This document shows, piece by piece, positions 16,989 to 24,100 of a stretch of 64,000 nt of DNA (within the stretch, counting starts at the first letter, position 1; every line of letters starts with the position of its first letter). Under the pieces are notes generated by a model that did not search any database, was not told where the DNA came from, and saw only the letters and a program-made list of their open reading frames with translations. The translations under genes and the position numbers were made by a program. Origin of the DNA: Streptomyces klenkii (GTDB lineage: Bacteria; Actinomycetota; Actinomycetes; Streptomycetales; Streptomycetaceae). Location: NCBI RefSeq assembly GCF_003626645.1, contig NZ_RBAM01000002.1, forward strand, positions 496,001 to 560,000, given 5' to 3'.

Positions 16989-17019
16989 CATCCATGCGTA
17001 CAGACATCCATGCGTACAG
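16989..17019. promoter_or_regulatory. Two 15-bp direct repeats upstream of the symporter, candidate response-regulator site
   Basis: CATCCATGCGTACAG occurs at 16989-17003 and again at 17005-17019 with a single base between, 55-85 bases upstream of the dctA-like start. The 16-bp period places both copies at roughly one and a half helical turns. Direct repeats upstream of a regulated promoter are typical of response-regulator binding. The CitB-type regulator encoded next door is the natural candidate. Confidence 0.5.
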
Positions 17020-17073
17020 GCCCGTCAGGGCGTACTCAGCCGTACCCAGAGCCGCGACGACGAGGAGACCCCC

Positions 17074-18456
17074 GTGACGGCACAGGCAGCACCACCACCG
17101 GCCGGGCGGGCGCCCCGGCGGCCGGACCGGACCCACTACCTCTACCTCGCCGTGATCGCGGCCGTCCTCGCCGGCATCGCGGTGGGCCTCGCGGCGCCGG
17201 GCGTCGCGGTCGAGCTCAAGCCGCTCGGCACCGGCTTCGTCAACCTGATCAAGATGATGATCTCGCCGGTCATCTTCTGCACGATCGTGCTCGGCATCGG
17301 CTCCGTGCGGAAGGCCGCGAAGGTCGGCGCGGTCGGCGGCCTGGCGCTCGGCTACTTCCTGGTCATGTCGACCGTCGCCCTGGCCATCGGCCTCGTCGTG
17401 GGCAACATCCTGGAGCCCGGCAGCGGGCTGCACCTGACCGACGCGGTGCGCCACGAGGGGGCGGCGCAGGCGAAGGGCGGCAGCGAGTCCACGACCCAGT
17501 TCCTGCTCGGCATCATCCCCACCACGATGGTCTCCGCCTTCACCGGCGGCCAGGTGCTCCAGACCCTGCTGGTCGCCCTCCTCGCGGGCTTCGCGCTCCA
17601 GGCGCTGGGCACGGCGGGCGAGCCGGTGCTGCGCGGCATCGGCCACGTCCAGAAGCTGGTCTTCCGTATCCTTGCCATGATCATGTGGGCGGCGCCGGTG
17701 GGCGCGTTCGGCGCCATGGCGGCGGTCGTCGGCGCGACGGGCGTCACCGCGCTGAAGTCCCTCGCCGTCATCATGATCGGCTTCTACGTCACGTGCCTGC
17801 TGTTCGTGATCGTGGTGCTGGGCACGCTGCTGCGGCTGGTGGCCGGGGTGAACATCTTCGCGCTGCTGAAGTACCTGGGCCGGGAGTTCCTGCTGATCCT
17901 CTCGACGTCGTCGTCGGAGTCGGCCCTGCCGCGGCTGATCGCCAAGATGGAGCACCTGGGCGTCAGCAAGCCCGTCGTCGGCATCACCGTGCCCACCGGC
18001 TACTCCTTCAACCTCGACGGCACGGCGATCTACCTGACGATGTCGTCGCTGTTCATCGCGGAGGCGATGGGCGAGCCGCTCGCCCTGGGCCAGCAGGTCT
18101 CCCTGCTCCTGTTCATGATCGTCGCCTCCAAGGGTGCGGCCGGCGTCACCGGAGCGGGCCTCGCCACGCTCGCGGGCGGCCTCCAGTCCCACCGCCCCGA
18201 ACTCGTCGACGGCGTCGGCCTGATCGTCGGCATCGACCGCTTCATGAGCGAGGCGCGGGCGCTGACGAACTTCGCGGGCAACGCGGTCGCGACGGTCCTC
18301 GTGGGCACCTGGACCAAGGAGATCGACAAGCGGCAGGTGGCCGAAGTCCTCGCCGGGCGGGCGCCGTTCGACGAGACGACGCTCGCGGCGGACGGGGGAC
18401 ACGGGGGCGATGCCCTGCCGGAGCCGCCGAAGGAGCCGGCGGGCGTGCCGGCCTGA
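17074..18456 (+). CDS. dctA: C4-dicarboxylate:cation symporter (DctA/GltP family)
   Basis: A 460-residue membrane carrier with the DAACS family hallmarks: KMMISPVIFCTIVLGI early, the serine-rich re-entrant motif STSSSESALPRL (about residue 280) and the cation/substrate motif GYSFNLDGTAIYLTM (about 310). Helical-hairpin segments KGAAGVTGAGLATL and NFAGNAVATVLV follow. It imports succinate, fumarate, malate or related acids with cations. The GTG at 17074 has GAGGAG 7 bases upstream. It is divergent from the CitA/CitB-type two-component genes, whose likely job is to switch it on when dicarboxylates are present. Confidence 0.93.
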   Translation: MTAQAAPPPAGRAPRRPDRTHYLYLAVIAAVLAGIAVGLAAPGVAVELKPLGTGFVNLIKMMISPVIFCTIVLGIGSVRKAAKVGAVGGLALGYFLVMSTVALAIGLVVGNILEPGSGLHLTDAVRHEGAAQAKGGSESTTQFLLGIIPTTMVSAFTGGQVLQTLLVALLAGFALQALGTAGEPVLRGIGHVQKLVFRILAMIMWAAPVGAFGAMAAVVGATGVTALKSLAVIMIGFYVTCLLFVIVVLGTLLRLVAGVNIFALLKYLGREFLLILSTSSSESALPRLIAKMEHLGVSKPVVGITVPTGYSFNLDGTAIYLTMSSLFIAEAMGEPLALGQQVSLLLFMIVASKGAAGVTGAGLATLAGGLQSHRPELVDGVGLIVGIDRFMSEARALTNFAGNAVATVLVGTWTKEIDKRQVAEVLAGRAPFDETTLAADGGHGGDALPEPPKEPAGVPA

Positions 18457-18485
18457 GTGTCAGTGCTCTCTGCCAGGGTGGGGGC

Positions 18486-18941
18486 ATGGAGCCGACTTTG
18501 CAGCTGACGATCGACTGCGCGGACCCGCGCAGGATGGTGGCCTTCTGGACGGAGGCGCTGGGATATGTCCCCGAGCCCCCGCCGGAAGGCCGTGCCACGT
18601 GGCGGGAGTACTGGTCGGCCATCGGCGTGCCGGAGGCGGAGCTGGAGGGCGGCGCCGGGGAGAGCCCCGAGTCGATCGTCGACCCGGCGGGCCGCGGGCC
18701 GCGGGTCTGGTTCCAGCGCGTCCCGGAGCCGAAGACCGCCAAGAACCGCGTCCACCTCGACCTCAAGGTGGGCGGAGGCCGCAAGGTCCCGCTGGCGACG
18801 CGTACGGTCCGGGTCACGGTGGCGGTCGACCGGCTGACGGCGGCGGGTGCGACGGTGATCCGCGTGCTGGACGATCCGGGCACGGACCACTATGCCGTCG
18901 TCCTCCAAGATCCCGAGGGCAACGAATTCTGCGTCGCGTGA
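18486..18941 (+). CDS. VOC-superfamily (glyoxalase/bleomycin-resistance-like) protein
   Basis: A 151-residue protein starting LQLTIDCADPRRMVAFWTEA, the classic first beta-alpha unit of VOC proteins. The second half ends HYAVVLQDPEGNEFCVA, the equivalent unit carrying the D-P-E/D-G-N-x-F/W motif. The central NRVHLDLKVGG supplies the usual His strand. Family members are metalloenzymes (glyoxalases, dioxygenases) or drug-binding proteins. Nothing here distinguishes these. It follows the symporter by 29 bases on the same strand but has its own G-rich ribosome site. Confidence 0.85.
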   Translation: MEPTLQLTIDCADPRRMVAFWTEALGYVPEPPPEGRATWREYWSAIGVPEAELEGGAGESPESIVDPAGRGPRVWFQRVPEPKTAKNRVHLDLKVGGGRKVPLATRTVRVTVAVDRLTAAGATVIRVLDDPGTDHYAVVLQDPEGNEFCVA

Positions 18942-18946
18942 GCGTG

Positions 18947-18963
18947 AGCATGCGTGGCATGCT
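18947..18963. promoter_or_regulatory. Perfect 17-bp palindrome before the DUF1737-like gene
   Basis: AGCATGC-GTG-GCATGCT has 7-bp arms and ends 6 bases before the ATG at 18970. It overlaps where a leaderless-type -10 would sit. It could be an operator, or a small hairpin controlling the start. It also lies right after the VOC gene stop. Confidence 0.45.
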
Positions 18964-18969
18964 CGCCGC

Positions 18970-19155
18970 ATGATCACACCGCCCGACGGCCTGCCCGTCT
19001 ACCGCGTCCTGACCGGCCCGGACGACGCCGCGTTCTGCCACCGCGTGAGCGAGGCGCTGGCGCTGGGCTACCGGCTGCACGGGGGCCCTGCGGTGACGTT
19101 CAACGGGGAGCGTGTCATCGTCGCCCAGGCCGTCCTCTGGGGCGAACAGCCGTAA
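18970..19155 (+). CDS. Small DUF1737-like protein
   Basis: A 61-residue protein, LPVYRVLTGPDDAAFCHRVS followed by EALALGYRLHGGPAVTFNGERVIVAQAV. This matches the DUF1737 pattern of a short beta-alpha-beta unit with T-G-x-D-D and F-x-G-x-x-V-x-A-Q-A. The function of the family is not established. No Shine-Dalgarno is seen, and a 17-bp palindrome lies immediately upstream, so a leaderless or operator-controlled transcript is possible. It is likely cytoplasmic. Confidence 0.75.
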   Translation: MITPPDGLPVYRVLTGPDDAAFCHRVSEALALGYRLHGGPAVTFNGERVIVAQAVLWGEQP

Positions 19156-19422
19156 CGGGCAGGCGCCCCGGCCCGCACGGTCCGGTGCGGAGCGCCGCGT
19201 CGGCTACGCCGTGCAGCGGATGCCCGTGCCGCTCGGTGCGGTGGCCGGCGCTCGGAGACGGCCACGGCGCCGTACGCCGGGTGTACGAGTCTGCGCTCCT
19301 TGAGGGCGCGCAGTGCATCCAGGGGGGCGCGCGGGTGCATGGGGCGTGCCGGTGCTGGACGCGGGGGCGTGCGAGTCAGACGCTGCCGTTCGACGGCGCG
19401 TCCTTCGTGCCCAGGGGGAAAT

Positions 19423-21507
19423 GTGTACAGCGTTCTCTACGGCAGCTCCCGTATCACTCTCACCTCTCGCAGCGGCACCAGGCTCCAGCGTTCGGAGCTG
19501 CTTCTGCACGACCCCGGGCCGCGGCGGCGGTGGGCCGCCCCGGCACCCGTACTCCTCGGCCGCGAGGAAGCGCTGGCCACCGCCTGGCGGGAGATCCCGG
19601 CCGGGCGCTCGGTGGAGTTCCACGGACCCTGCGGGTCCGGGAAGACCAGCCTGCTCCGGAACATCGCCTCGGGCGGCAGGCGCAGCGCGTTCGTACGCGT
19701 GGCCGGAACTCCGCTGGAGGACGTTCTCCAGCTGCTCGTGGACGAGTTGTACGTGTCCGCGGGCGCGGAACCGGTGAAGTACTCCGCATCCGTCTGCCGG
19801 CAGCTCCTGCGGCACGCCCGGCCGCTGATCGTGCTGGACGAGGTGCCGCCCGGCTCGCGGATCCCGCGGCAGCTGGCGGACGCCCTGCCCGGCTGCGTCC
19901 TGCTCGTGGGCGCGGAGCGGCCGGTGCTGGGCGGCGGACCCGGCGGCGCGGTGACGTCGCACCTGCTGACGGGGCTGCCGCCGGACGCGGCGTACGCCCT
20001 GTTCGCCCAGTCGCTGGGCCGCCCCCTGTGGGACGCCGAACTGCCCGTCGTACGGCGGCTGCTGGAGGCCGTACGGGGGCGGCCGCTGTCCGTCAAGCAG
20101 GCCGCGGCGCTGGTGCGGGCCGGCCACCCGGTCGAGGCGGTGGCGCACCGCGCCGCGCGGGGCGTGCGCGAGCTGGACCGGATGAGCGCGGGGCGGCTGT
20201 CGGGGCCGGAGCGCAAGGCCCTCGCGGCCCTGGCGATCGTGGCCGGGGCGCTGGTGCCGGGCGCCTGGCTGTCGGCCGTCGGCGACATCACCTACGCGGC
20301 ACAGACCCTGATCTCCCTGCACGAGCGCGGGCTCGTCGAGCGGCCGGAAGAGGACCGCTTCGGGCTGCCGGTGTGCCTGGAGGACAGCCTCCGGGACCTG
20401 CTCCTCGACGCGATCTCGCTGAGCTCGGCCGTCAACGGGCTCGCCGCCTGGCTGGAGGGCGCCCTCGACGGAGGAGTGCACGGGCTCGACGACGCGCTCG
20501 AAGGCGTCGAGGGCATCGTCGGGCTCCTCGGGTTCGCCGCCGAGCGGGCCGAGTGGCGGGCCGTGATCCGGCTGGCGAAGCTCGCCGAGGCCGCGCTGTT
20601 CGCCGGGCGCCGCTGGCAGCAGTGGAAGGACGTGCTCCAGCAGGGCGAGGACGCGGCCCGGCGCATAGGCGACCAGGCGTCGGAAGCACTGTTCGCCCAC
20701 GAACTGGGCACCGTCGCCTACGCCGAGGACCGGCCCGAGGACGCCGCCGCCCGGCTGCGGTACGCCCTGCAACTGCGGGAGGCCCTCGGCGACGCCGCCG
20801 GAGCGGAGCTCACCCGGGCGAACCTCGCCTACGTGGAGGCCTCCGGCCCGGGCCGGGGAGAGGGCCCCGGCCCGGCCCGGTTGAACCTGCTCCGGCGCGG
20901 GCTGCTCTTCCTCGCCGGGGCGGTGGCCGTCGTCGTGGTGTGGGCGGCAGTCGCCGGCGCCGGCGGCGACGGTCCGTCCCCGGGGCCGCAGCCGGGTTCC
21001 TCGGGGCCCGTGGCGGGCGGCAGCCCGTCCCCCGACGGCCCTTCGGACGGGGCGAGCGGCCCTCGGGTGAGTTTCAGCCCCGGTCCCGGCCCCAGCAGCA
21101 ACGGCCCCATTGCCACCTCCAGCCCCAGCAGGGTGACGAGCTCTCAGCCTGGTTCCAGCCCCAGCCCCAGCCGCAGCGTCGTGATCATCCCCAGCGTCAG
21201 CAGGAGCCCCAGCGTCAGCAGGGGCCCCAGCGTCAGCAGGAGCCCGAGCGTCAGCAGGAGTCCCAGCGTCAGCACCAGCCCGAGCGTCAGCGCCAGCCCG
21301 AGCCGTAGCAAGGGCCCCATCATCCGCCGCCCCAGCCGGAGCAGCAGCCCTGGTTCCGGCCTCGACGGCGACGGCGACCGCGGCGCCGTCGACCGCGGTG
21401 GCGGGAAGCCGCCGGAGCCGCACACGGCATGGCCCGGCTCTATGGCGCTGCTGTCAGGCCGGCCACCAGCTCCTCAGCCTCCACCGCGGGAACTCCCGCC
21501 GCGGTGA
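19423..21507 (+). CDS. STAND-like P-loop ATPase with TM helix and Ser/Pro repeat tail
   Basis: A 694-residue protein. The P-loop is EFHGPCGSGKTSLLRNI (Walker A near 68-76), with Walker B RPLIVLDEVPPG near 137. A winged-helix-like region follows (LSGPERKALAALAIVAGALV ... LISLHERGLVERPEEDRFGL). TPR-like helices end in ALQLREALGDAAGAELTRAN. One membrane helix (LLFLAGAVAVVVVWAAVAGA, about 489-510) is followed by a 180-residue Ser/Pro-rich tail containing seven 18-bp repeats (S-P-S-V-S-R). NB-ARC/STAND proteins are ligand-triggered switches in signalling or defence. The tail would lie outside the cell if the ATPase is cytoplasmic. The GTG start follows AGGGGGAA. The 3' end overlaps the convergent TetR gene by 68 bp. 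Confidence 0.78.
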   Translation: MYSVLYGSSRITLTSRSGTRLQRSELLLHDPGPRRRWAAPAPVLLGREEALATAWREIPAGRSVEFHGPCGSGKTSLLRNIASGGRRSAFVRVAGTPLEDVLQLLVDELYVSAGAEPVKYSASVCRQLLRHARPLIVLDEVPPGSRIPRQLADALPGCVLLVGAERPVLGGGPGGAVTSHLLTGLPPDAAYALFAQSLGRPLWDAELPVVRRLLEAVRGRPLSVKQAAALVRAGHPVEAVAHRAARGVRELDRMSAGRLSGPERKALAALAIVAGALVPGAWLSAVGDITYAAQTLISLHERGLVERPEEDRFGLPVCLEDSLRDLLLDAISLSSAVNGLAAWLEGALDGGVHGLDDALEGVEGIVGLLGFAAERAEWRAVIRLAKLAEAALFAGRRWQQWKDVLQQGEDAARRIGDQASEALFAHELGTVAYAEDRPEDAAARLRYALQLREALGDAAGAELTRANLAYVEASGPGRGEGPGPARLNLLRRGLLFLAGAVAVVVVWAAVAGAGGDGPSPGPQPGSSGPVAGGSPSPDGPSDGASGPRVSFSPGPGPSSNGPIATSSPSRVTSSQPGSSPSPSRSVVIIPSVSRSPSVSRGPSVSRSPSVSRSPSVSTSPSVSASPSRSKGPIIRRPSRSSSPGSGLDGDGDRGAVDRGGGKPPEPHTAWPGSMALLSGRPPAPQPPPRELPPR
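21190..21315 (+). repeat. 18-bp tandem repeat (7 copies) inside the ATPase gene
   Basis: The core agcgtcagc recurs at exactly 18-base intervals (21193, 21211, 21229, 21247, 21265, 21283, with a degenerate copy at 21301). Each unit encodes the hexapeptide S-P-S-V-S-R or a variant. Because 18 is a multiple of 3, copy-number change would lengthen or shorten the tail without a frameshift. Confidence 0.9.
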
Positions 21508-22042
21508 GCGTGGTCACGGCGGCCGAGCGGCCGGCGTCCGCCGGGGCGAGGACACCGTCGTTGACCGCCTGCATGAGGCCGAAGAGCACCTGTTCCCGCA
21601 CGTACGCGAGGGCGATCGCGGGCAGCGGCGAGACGAAGCGGCCCTCGTCCAGGCCGCGTTGCAGCATGGCCGCGCACTCGCGGCGCACCGGCTCCAGGCG
21701 GCGGTGGATGCCCTCGACCGTGACGCTGCGCTGGGCCAGGGAGATCAGGAGGCGGTAGCCGTCGGCGATCTCCCAGGCGGCGAGCATGGAGCGGGCGAGC
21801 GCCTTGGCGGGGTCGGCGACGTCGCGCAGGGCCTCCGCCTGGGCGACCTCCACCGCGCTCGCGGCGTCGTCGACGAGGGCGCTCATCAGCGCGTCGCGGC
21901 TCGGGAAGTGGCCGTAGACGGTGCGCCGCACGACGCCCGCGGCCCGGGCGATCTGGTCCATGCTCGCGTCCGCGTCGCGCAGCAGCTCCCCGAGCGCGAT
22001 GTCCATGATGCGGCGGCGATTGGCGTCCGCTCTGCCGGCCAT
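21440..22042 (-). CDS. TetR-family repressor of the adjacent MFS gene
   Basis: A 200-residue regulator. The N-terminal HTH reads SMDQIARAAGVVRRTVYGHF, followed by PSRDALMSALVDDAASAVEV, the standard TetR helix 4 entry. The C-terminal ligand domain (about 60-200) is helical. It is divergent from a DHA2-family drug transporter, with two abutting 18-bp palindromes in between. It most likely represses that transporter until an exported compound binds. Its 3' end runs 68 bp into the convergent STAND-like ATPase gene. Confidence 0.9.
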   Translation of the reverse strand: MAGRADANRRRIMDIALGELLRDADASMDQIARAAGVVRRTVYGHFPSRDALMSALVDDAASAVEVAQAEALRDVADPAKALARSMLAAWEIADGYRLLISLAQRSVTVEGIHRRLEPVRRECAAMLQRGLDEGRFVSPLPAIALAYVREQVLFGLMQAVNDGVLAPADAGRSAAVTTLTAAGVPAVEAEELVAGLTAAP

Positions 22043-22150
22043 TGGTCTCTTCTCTGTCCGTGGGGTCACTGAGCGGGTCCCGGACCGGGACTCTGCTGAC
22101 GTGGGGGGGCTGCGGGCGCGGCCGGCGTGGCCGACATCCCGCCCCTCATT

Positions 22151-22213
22151 TTGCACTGGGCGGCGCCGTCCCGTAATTTGCACACTGCTGTGTAATTGCA
22201 CAACCGTGTGCAA
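22151..22213. promoter_or_regulatory. Two abutting TetR operators plus MFS promoter
   Basis: Two 18-bp palindromes lie end to end: TTGCACACTGCTGTGTAA (22178-22195) and TTGCACAACCGTGTGCAA (22196-22213). Each has TTGCACA-type half sites. A further half site TTGCAC at 22151 doubles as a -35, with TAATTT (22174-22179) 17 bases later as -10. Transcription would start within the first palindrome, so bound TetR dimers would block it. Two adjacent sites suggest cooperative binding of two dimers. Confidence 0.75.
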
Positions 22214-22231
22214 GTCTGGAAGGGGTGGCCG

Positions 22232-23905
22232 ATGGGCCTCGCGATGTCGACACCGGTCGACGAGATGGACGGTCCGTACAAGAGGCGCTGGGCGGCACTG
22301 GGCGTGCTCTGCATCAGCCTGCTGATCATCGTCATGGCGAACACGTCCCTGACGGTCGCCGCCCCCGACATGGTCAAGGACCTCGGCCTGGGCAGCTCCG
22401 ACCTCCAGTGGGTCATCGACGGCTACACCGTCCCGTACGCCGCGCTGATGCTGATCCTCGGCGCCGTCGGCGACAAGTACAGCCGCCGCGGAGCGCTCGT
22501 TCTCGGCCTCTTCGTCTTCGGCGCGGCCTCCGTCGCCGGCTCGATGGTGGACAGCTCGGGCGCGGTCATCGCGGCGCGCGCCGTCATGGGCGTCGGCGCG
22601 GCCATGATCATGCCGGCCACGCTGTCGCTGCTCGCCGCGACGTTCCCGCGCGAGGAGCGCGCCAAGGCCATCACGATCTGGACGGCCACCGCCGGTCTCG
22701 CCATCGCCGTCGGCCCGCTCGTGGCCGGTGCGCTGCTGGAGGACCACGGCTGGGCCTCCACGTTCCTCATCAACGTGCCGATCGCGGCCCTCGGCATCAT
22801 CGGCGCGCTGGCGCTCGTCCCGCCGTCCAAGGCCGCGCGGCCGGGCGGGCAGGCGGCGAAGATCGACTACGTCGGCGGCGTGCTGTCCGTCGTCTGGGTC
22901 GGCTCCCTCATCTACATGATCATCGAGGGCCCGCACTTCGGCTGGGGCGCGAAGGCCATCGCCGCCGCCGTCATCGCGGGCGTCGGCCTGGTCCTCTTCG
23001 TCCTGTGGGAGCTGCGCCACCCGCACCCGGTCCTCGACGTCCGCCGCTTCACCAAGCGCGCGTTCGCCGGCTCGACCATGGCCGTCGCGCTGTTCTTCCT
23101 CGCCGTCTTCGGCGCCTTCTACTACCTCACCCAGCACCTCCAGTTCGTCCTCGGCTACTCGCCGCTGGACACGGGCGTGCGGATGCTGCCGCTGGCCGGT
23201 GCGGTGTTCGTGGGCGGCGCCCTGACCGCGATCCTGACGCCCAAGGTCGGCATGAAGGTCACCGTGGCGTTCGGCATGACCGTCGGCACGGTCGCCATCG
23301 CACTGCTGGCCCGCGTCGACGAGACGTCCACGTACAACGACTTCGTCCTGCCGCTGATCATCCTGGGCCTGGCCATCGGCCTGTCCCTGTCGCCCTGCAC
23401 CAACGCCATCATGGGCTCCTTCCCGGAGGACCAGCTGGGCGTCGGCGGCGCCGTCAACAGCACCTCCATCGAGATGGGCGGCTCCCTGGGCATCGCCATC
23501 CTCGGCACCGTGCTCGCCAAGACCTACTCGTCCAACCTCGGCGACGCGGCTGCCGAGGCCGCCGCCGCCGGCGGCCCGAAGCTGCCCGAGAAGGCGCTGA
23601 CCGTCGCGCAGGACTCGGTCGGCGCGGGCCTGGCCGTGGCCAAGGAGGTCGGCAAGCAGGTCGCGACGGGCGCCGCGCCGAAGGTCGGGCCGGAGAAGGC
23701 CGCCGCCCTGGGCGCGCAGCAGGCGCAGGCCGTCGTCGAGGCCGTGCACAAGTCCTTCGCGGACGCCGTCGCCCACACCAGCGTCATCGGCGCGGTCGTG
23801 CTCGGCGTCGGCACGGTGCTGGTCGCCTTCCTGCTGCCGGGCCGCGGGAAGAGCGGGCCGGAGTCCGCGGCGGCCGAGGCCGAGAAGGAGACGGCCGCGG
23901 TCTGA
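22232..23905 (+). CDS. MFS drug transporter, DHA2 (EmrB/QacA) family
   Basis: A 557-residue exporter with about 14 helices. It contains the DHA2 features LQWVIDGYTVPYAALMLILG (motif D1 region), GDKYSRRGALVLGLFVFGAA (motif A) and IWTATAGLAIAVGPLVAGAL (motif C, antiporter type). Proton-driven efflux of a hydrophobic or cationic compound is expected. The long loop before the last helix (about 450-520) is Ala/Lys-rich. Start ATG 22232 has GGAAGGGG upstream; ATG 22244 is an alternative. Control by the divergent TetR is likely, given the operators just upstream. Confidence 0.92.
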   Translation: MGLAMSTPVDEMDGPYKRRWAALGVLCISLLIIVMANTSLTVAAPDMVKDLGLGSSDLQWVIDGYTVPYAALMLILGAVGDKYSRRGALVLGLFVFGAASVAGSMVDSSGAVIAARAVMGVGAAMIMPATLSLLAATFPREERAKAITIWTATAGLAIAVGPLVAGALLEDHGWASTFLINVPIAALGIIGALALVPPSKAARPGGQAAKIDYVGGVLSVVWVGSLIYMIIEGPHFGWGAKAIAAAVIAGVGLVLFVLWELRHPHPVLDVRRFTKRAFAGSTMAVALFFLAVFGAFYYLTQHLQFVLGYSPLDTGVRMLPLAGAVFVGGALTAILTPKVGMKVTVAFGMTVGTVAIALLARVDETSTYNDFVLPLIILGLAIGLSLSPCTNAIMGSFPEDQLGVGGAVNSTSIEMGGSLGIAILGTVLAKTYSSNLGDAAAEAAAAGGPKLPEKALTVAQDSVGAGLAVAKEVGKQVATGAAPKVGPEKAAALGAQQAQAVVEAVHKSFADAVAHTSVIGAVVLGVGTVLVAFLLPGRGKSGPESAAAEAEKETAAV

Positions 23906-24040
23906 GGCCGTTCGGCACCGCCGGATTCCGCCCCGGGGGCTGATCGCCGTCGCGGCGGGGGGGAATTCCCCTGACCCACCCCTTCCCGAAACCGGGGCGA
24001 TGCCCCGGACCCCGGGCGGCAACGGGTGCCCCGGCCCCCT

Positions 24041-24081
24041 ACGAAGCCCCGGACACCCCCGGCGGGTGGCCGGGGCTTCGT
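24041..24081. terminator. Bidirectional terminator hairpin between MFS and glgB
   Basis: Perfect 12-bp arms (24041-24052 acgaagccccgg and 24070-24081) around a 17-base loop, lying between two convergent genes. It probably terminates both transcripts. A second smaller GGGGC hairpin lies near 23992-24008. Confidence 0.8.
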
Positions 24082-24100
24082 CATGCCGCCGGGGCCGTCC

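Noticed and set aside
14436..16991. Single 851-codon minus-strand frame spanning kinase and regulator
   Set aside because: Only its last 233 codons are the response regulator; the upstream part is the out-of-frame shadow of the kinase gene.
21190..21315. Regularly spaced repeats considered as a CRISPR array
   Set aside because: The 18-bp units are contiguous without spacers, are in frame, and encode a Ser/Pro tail.
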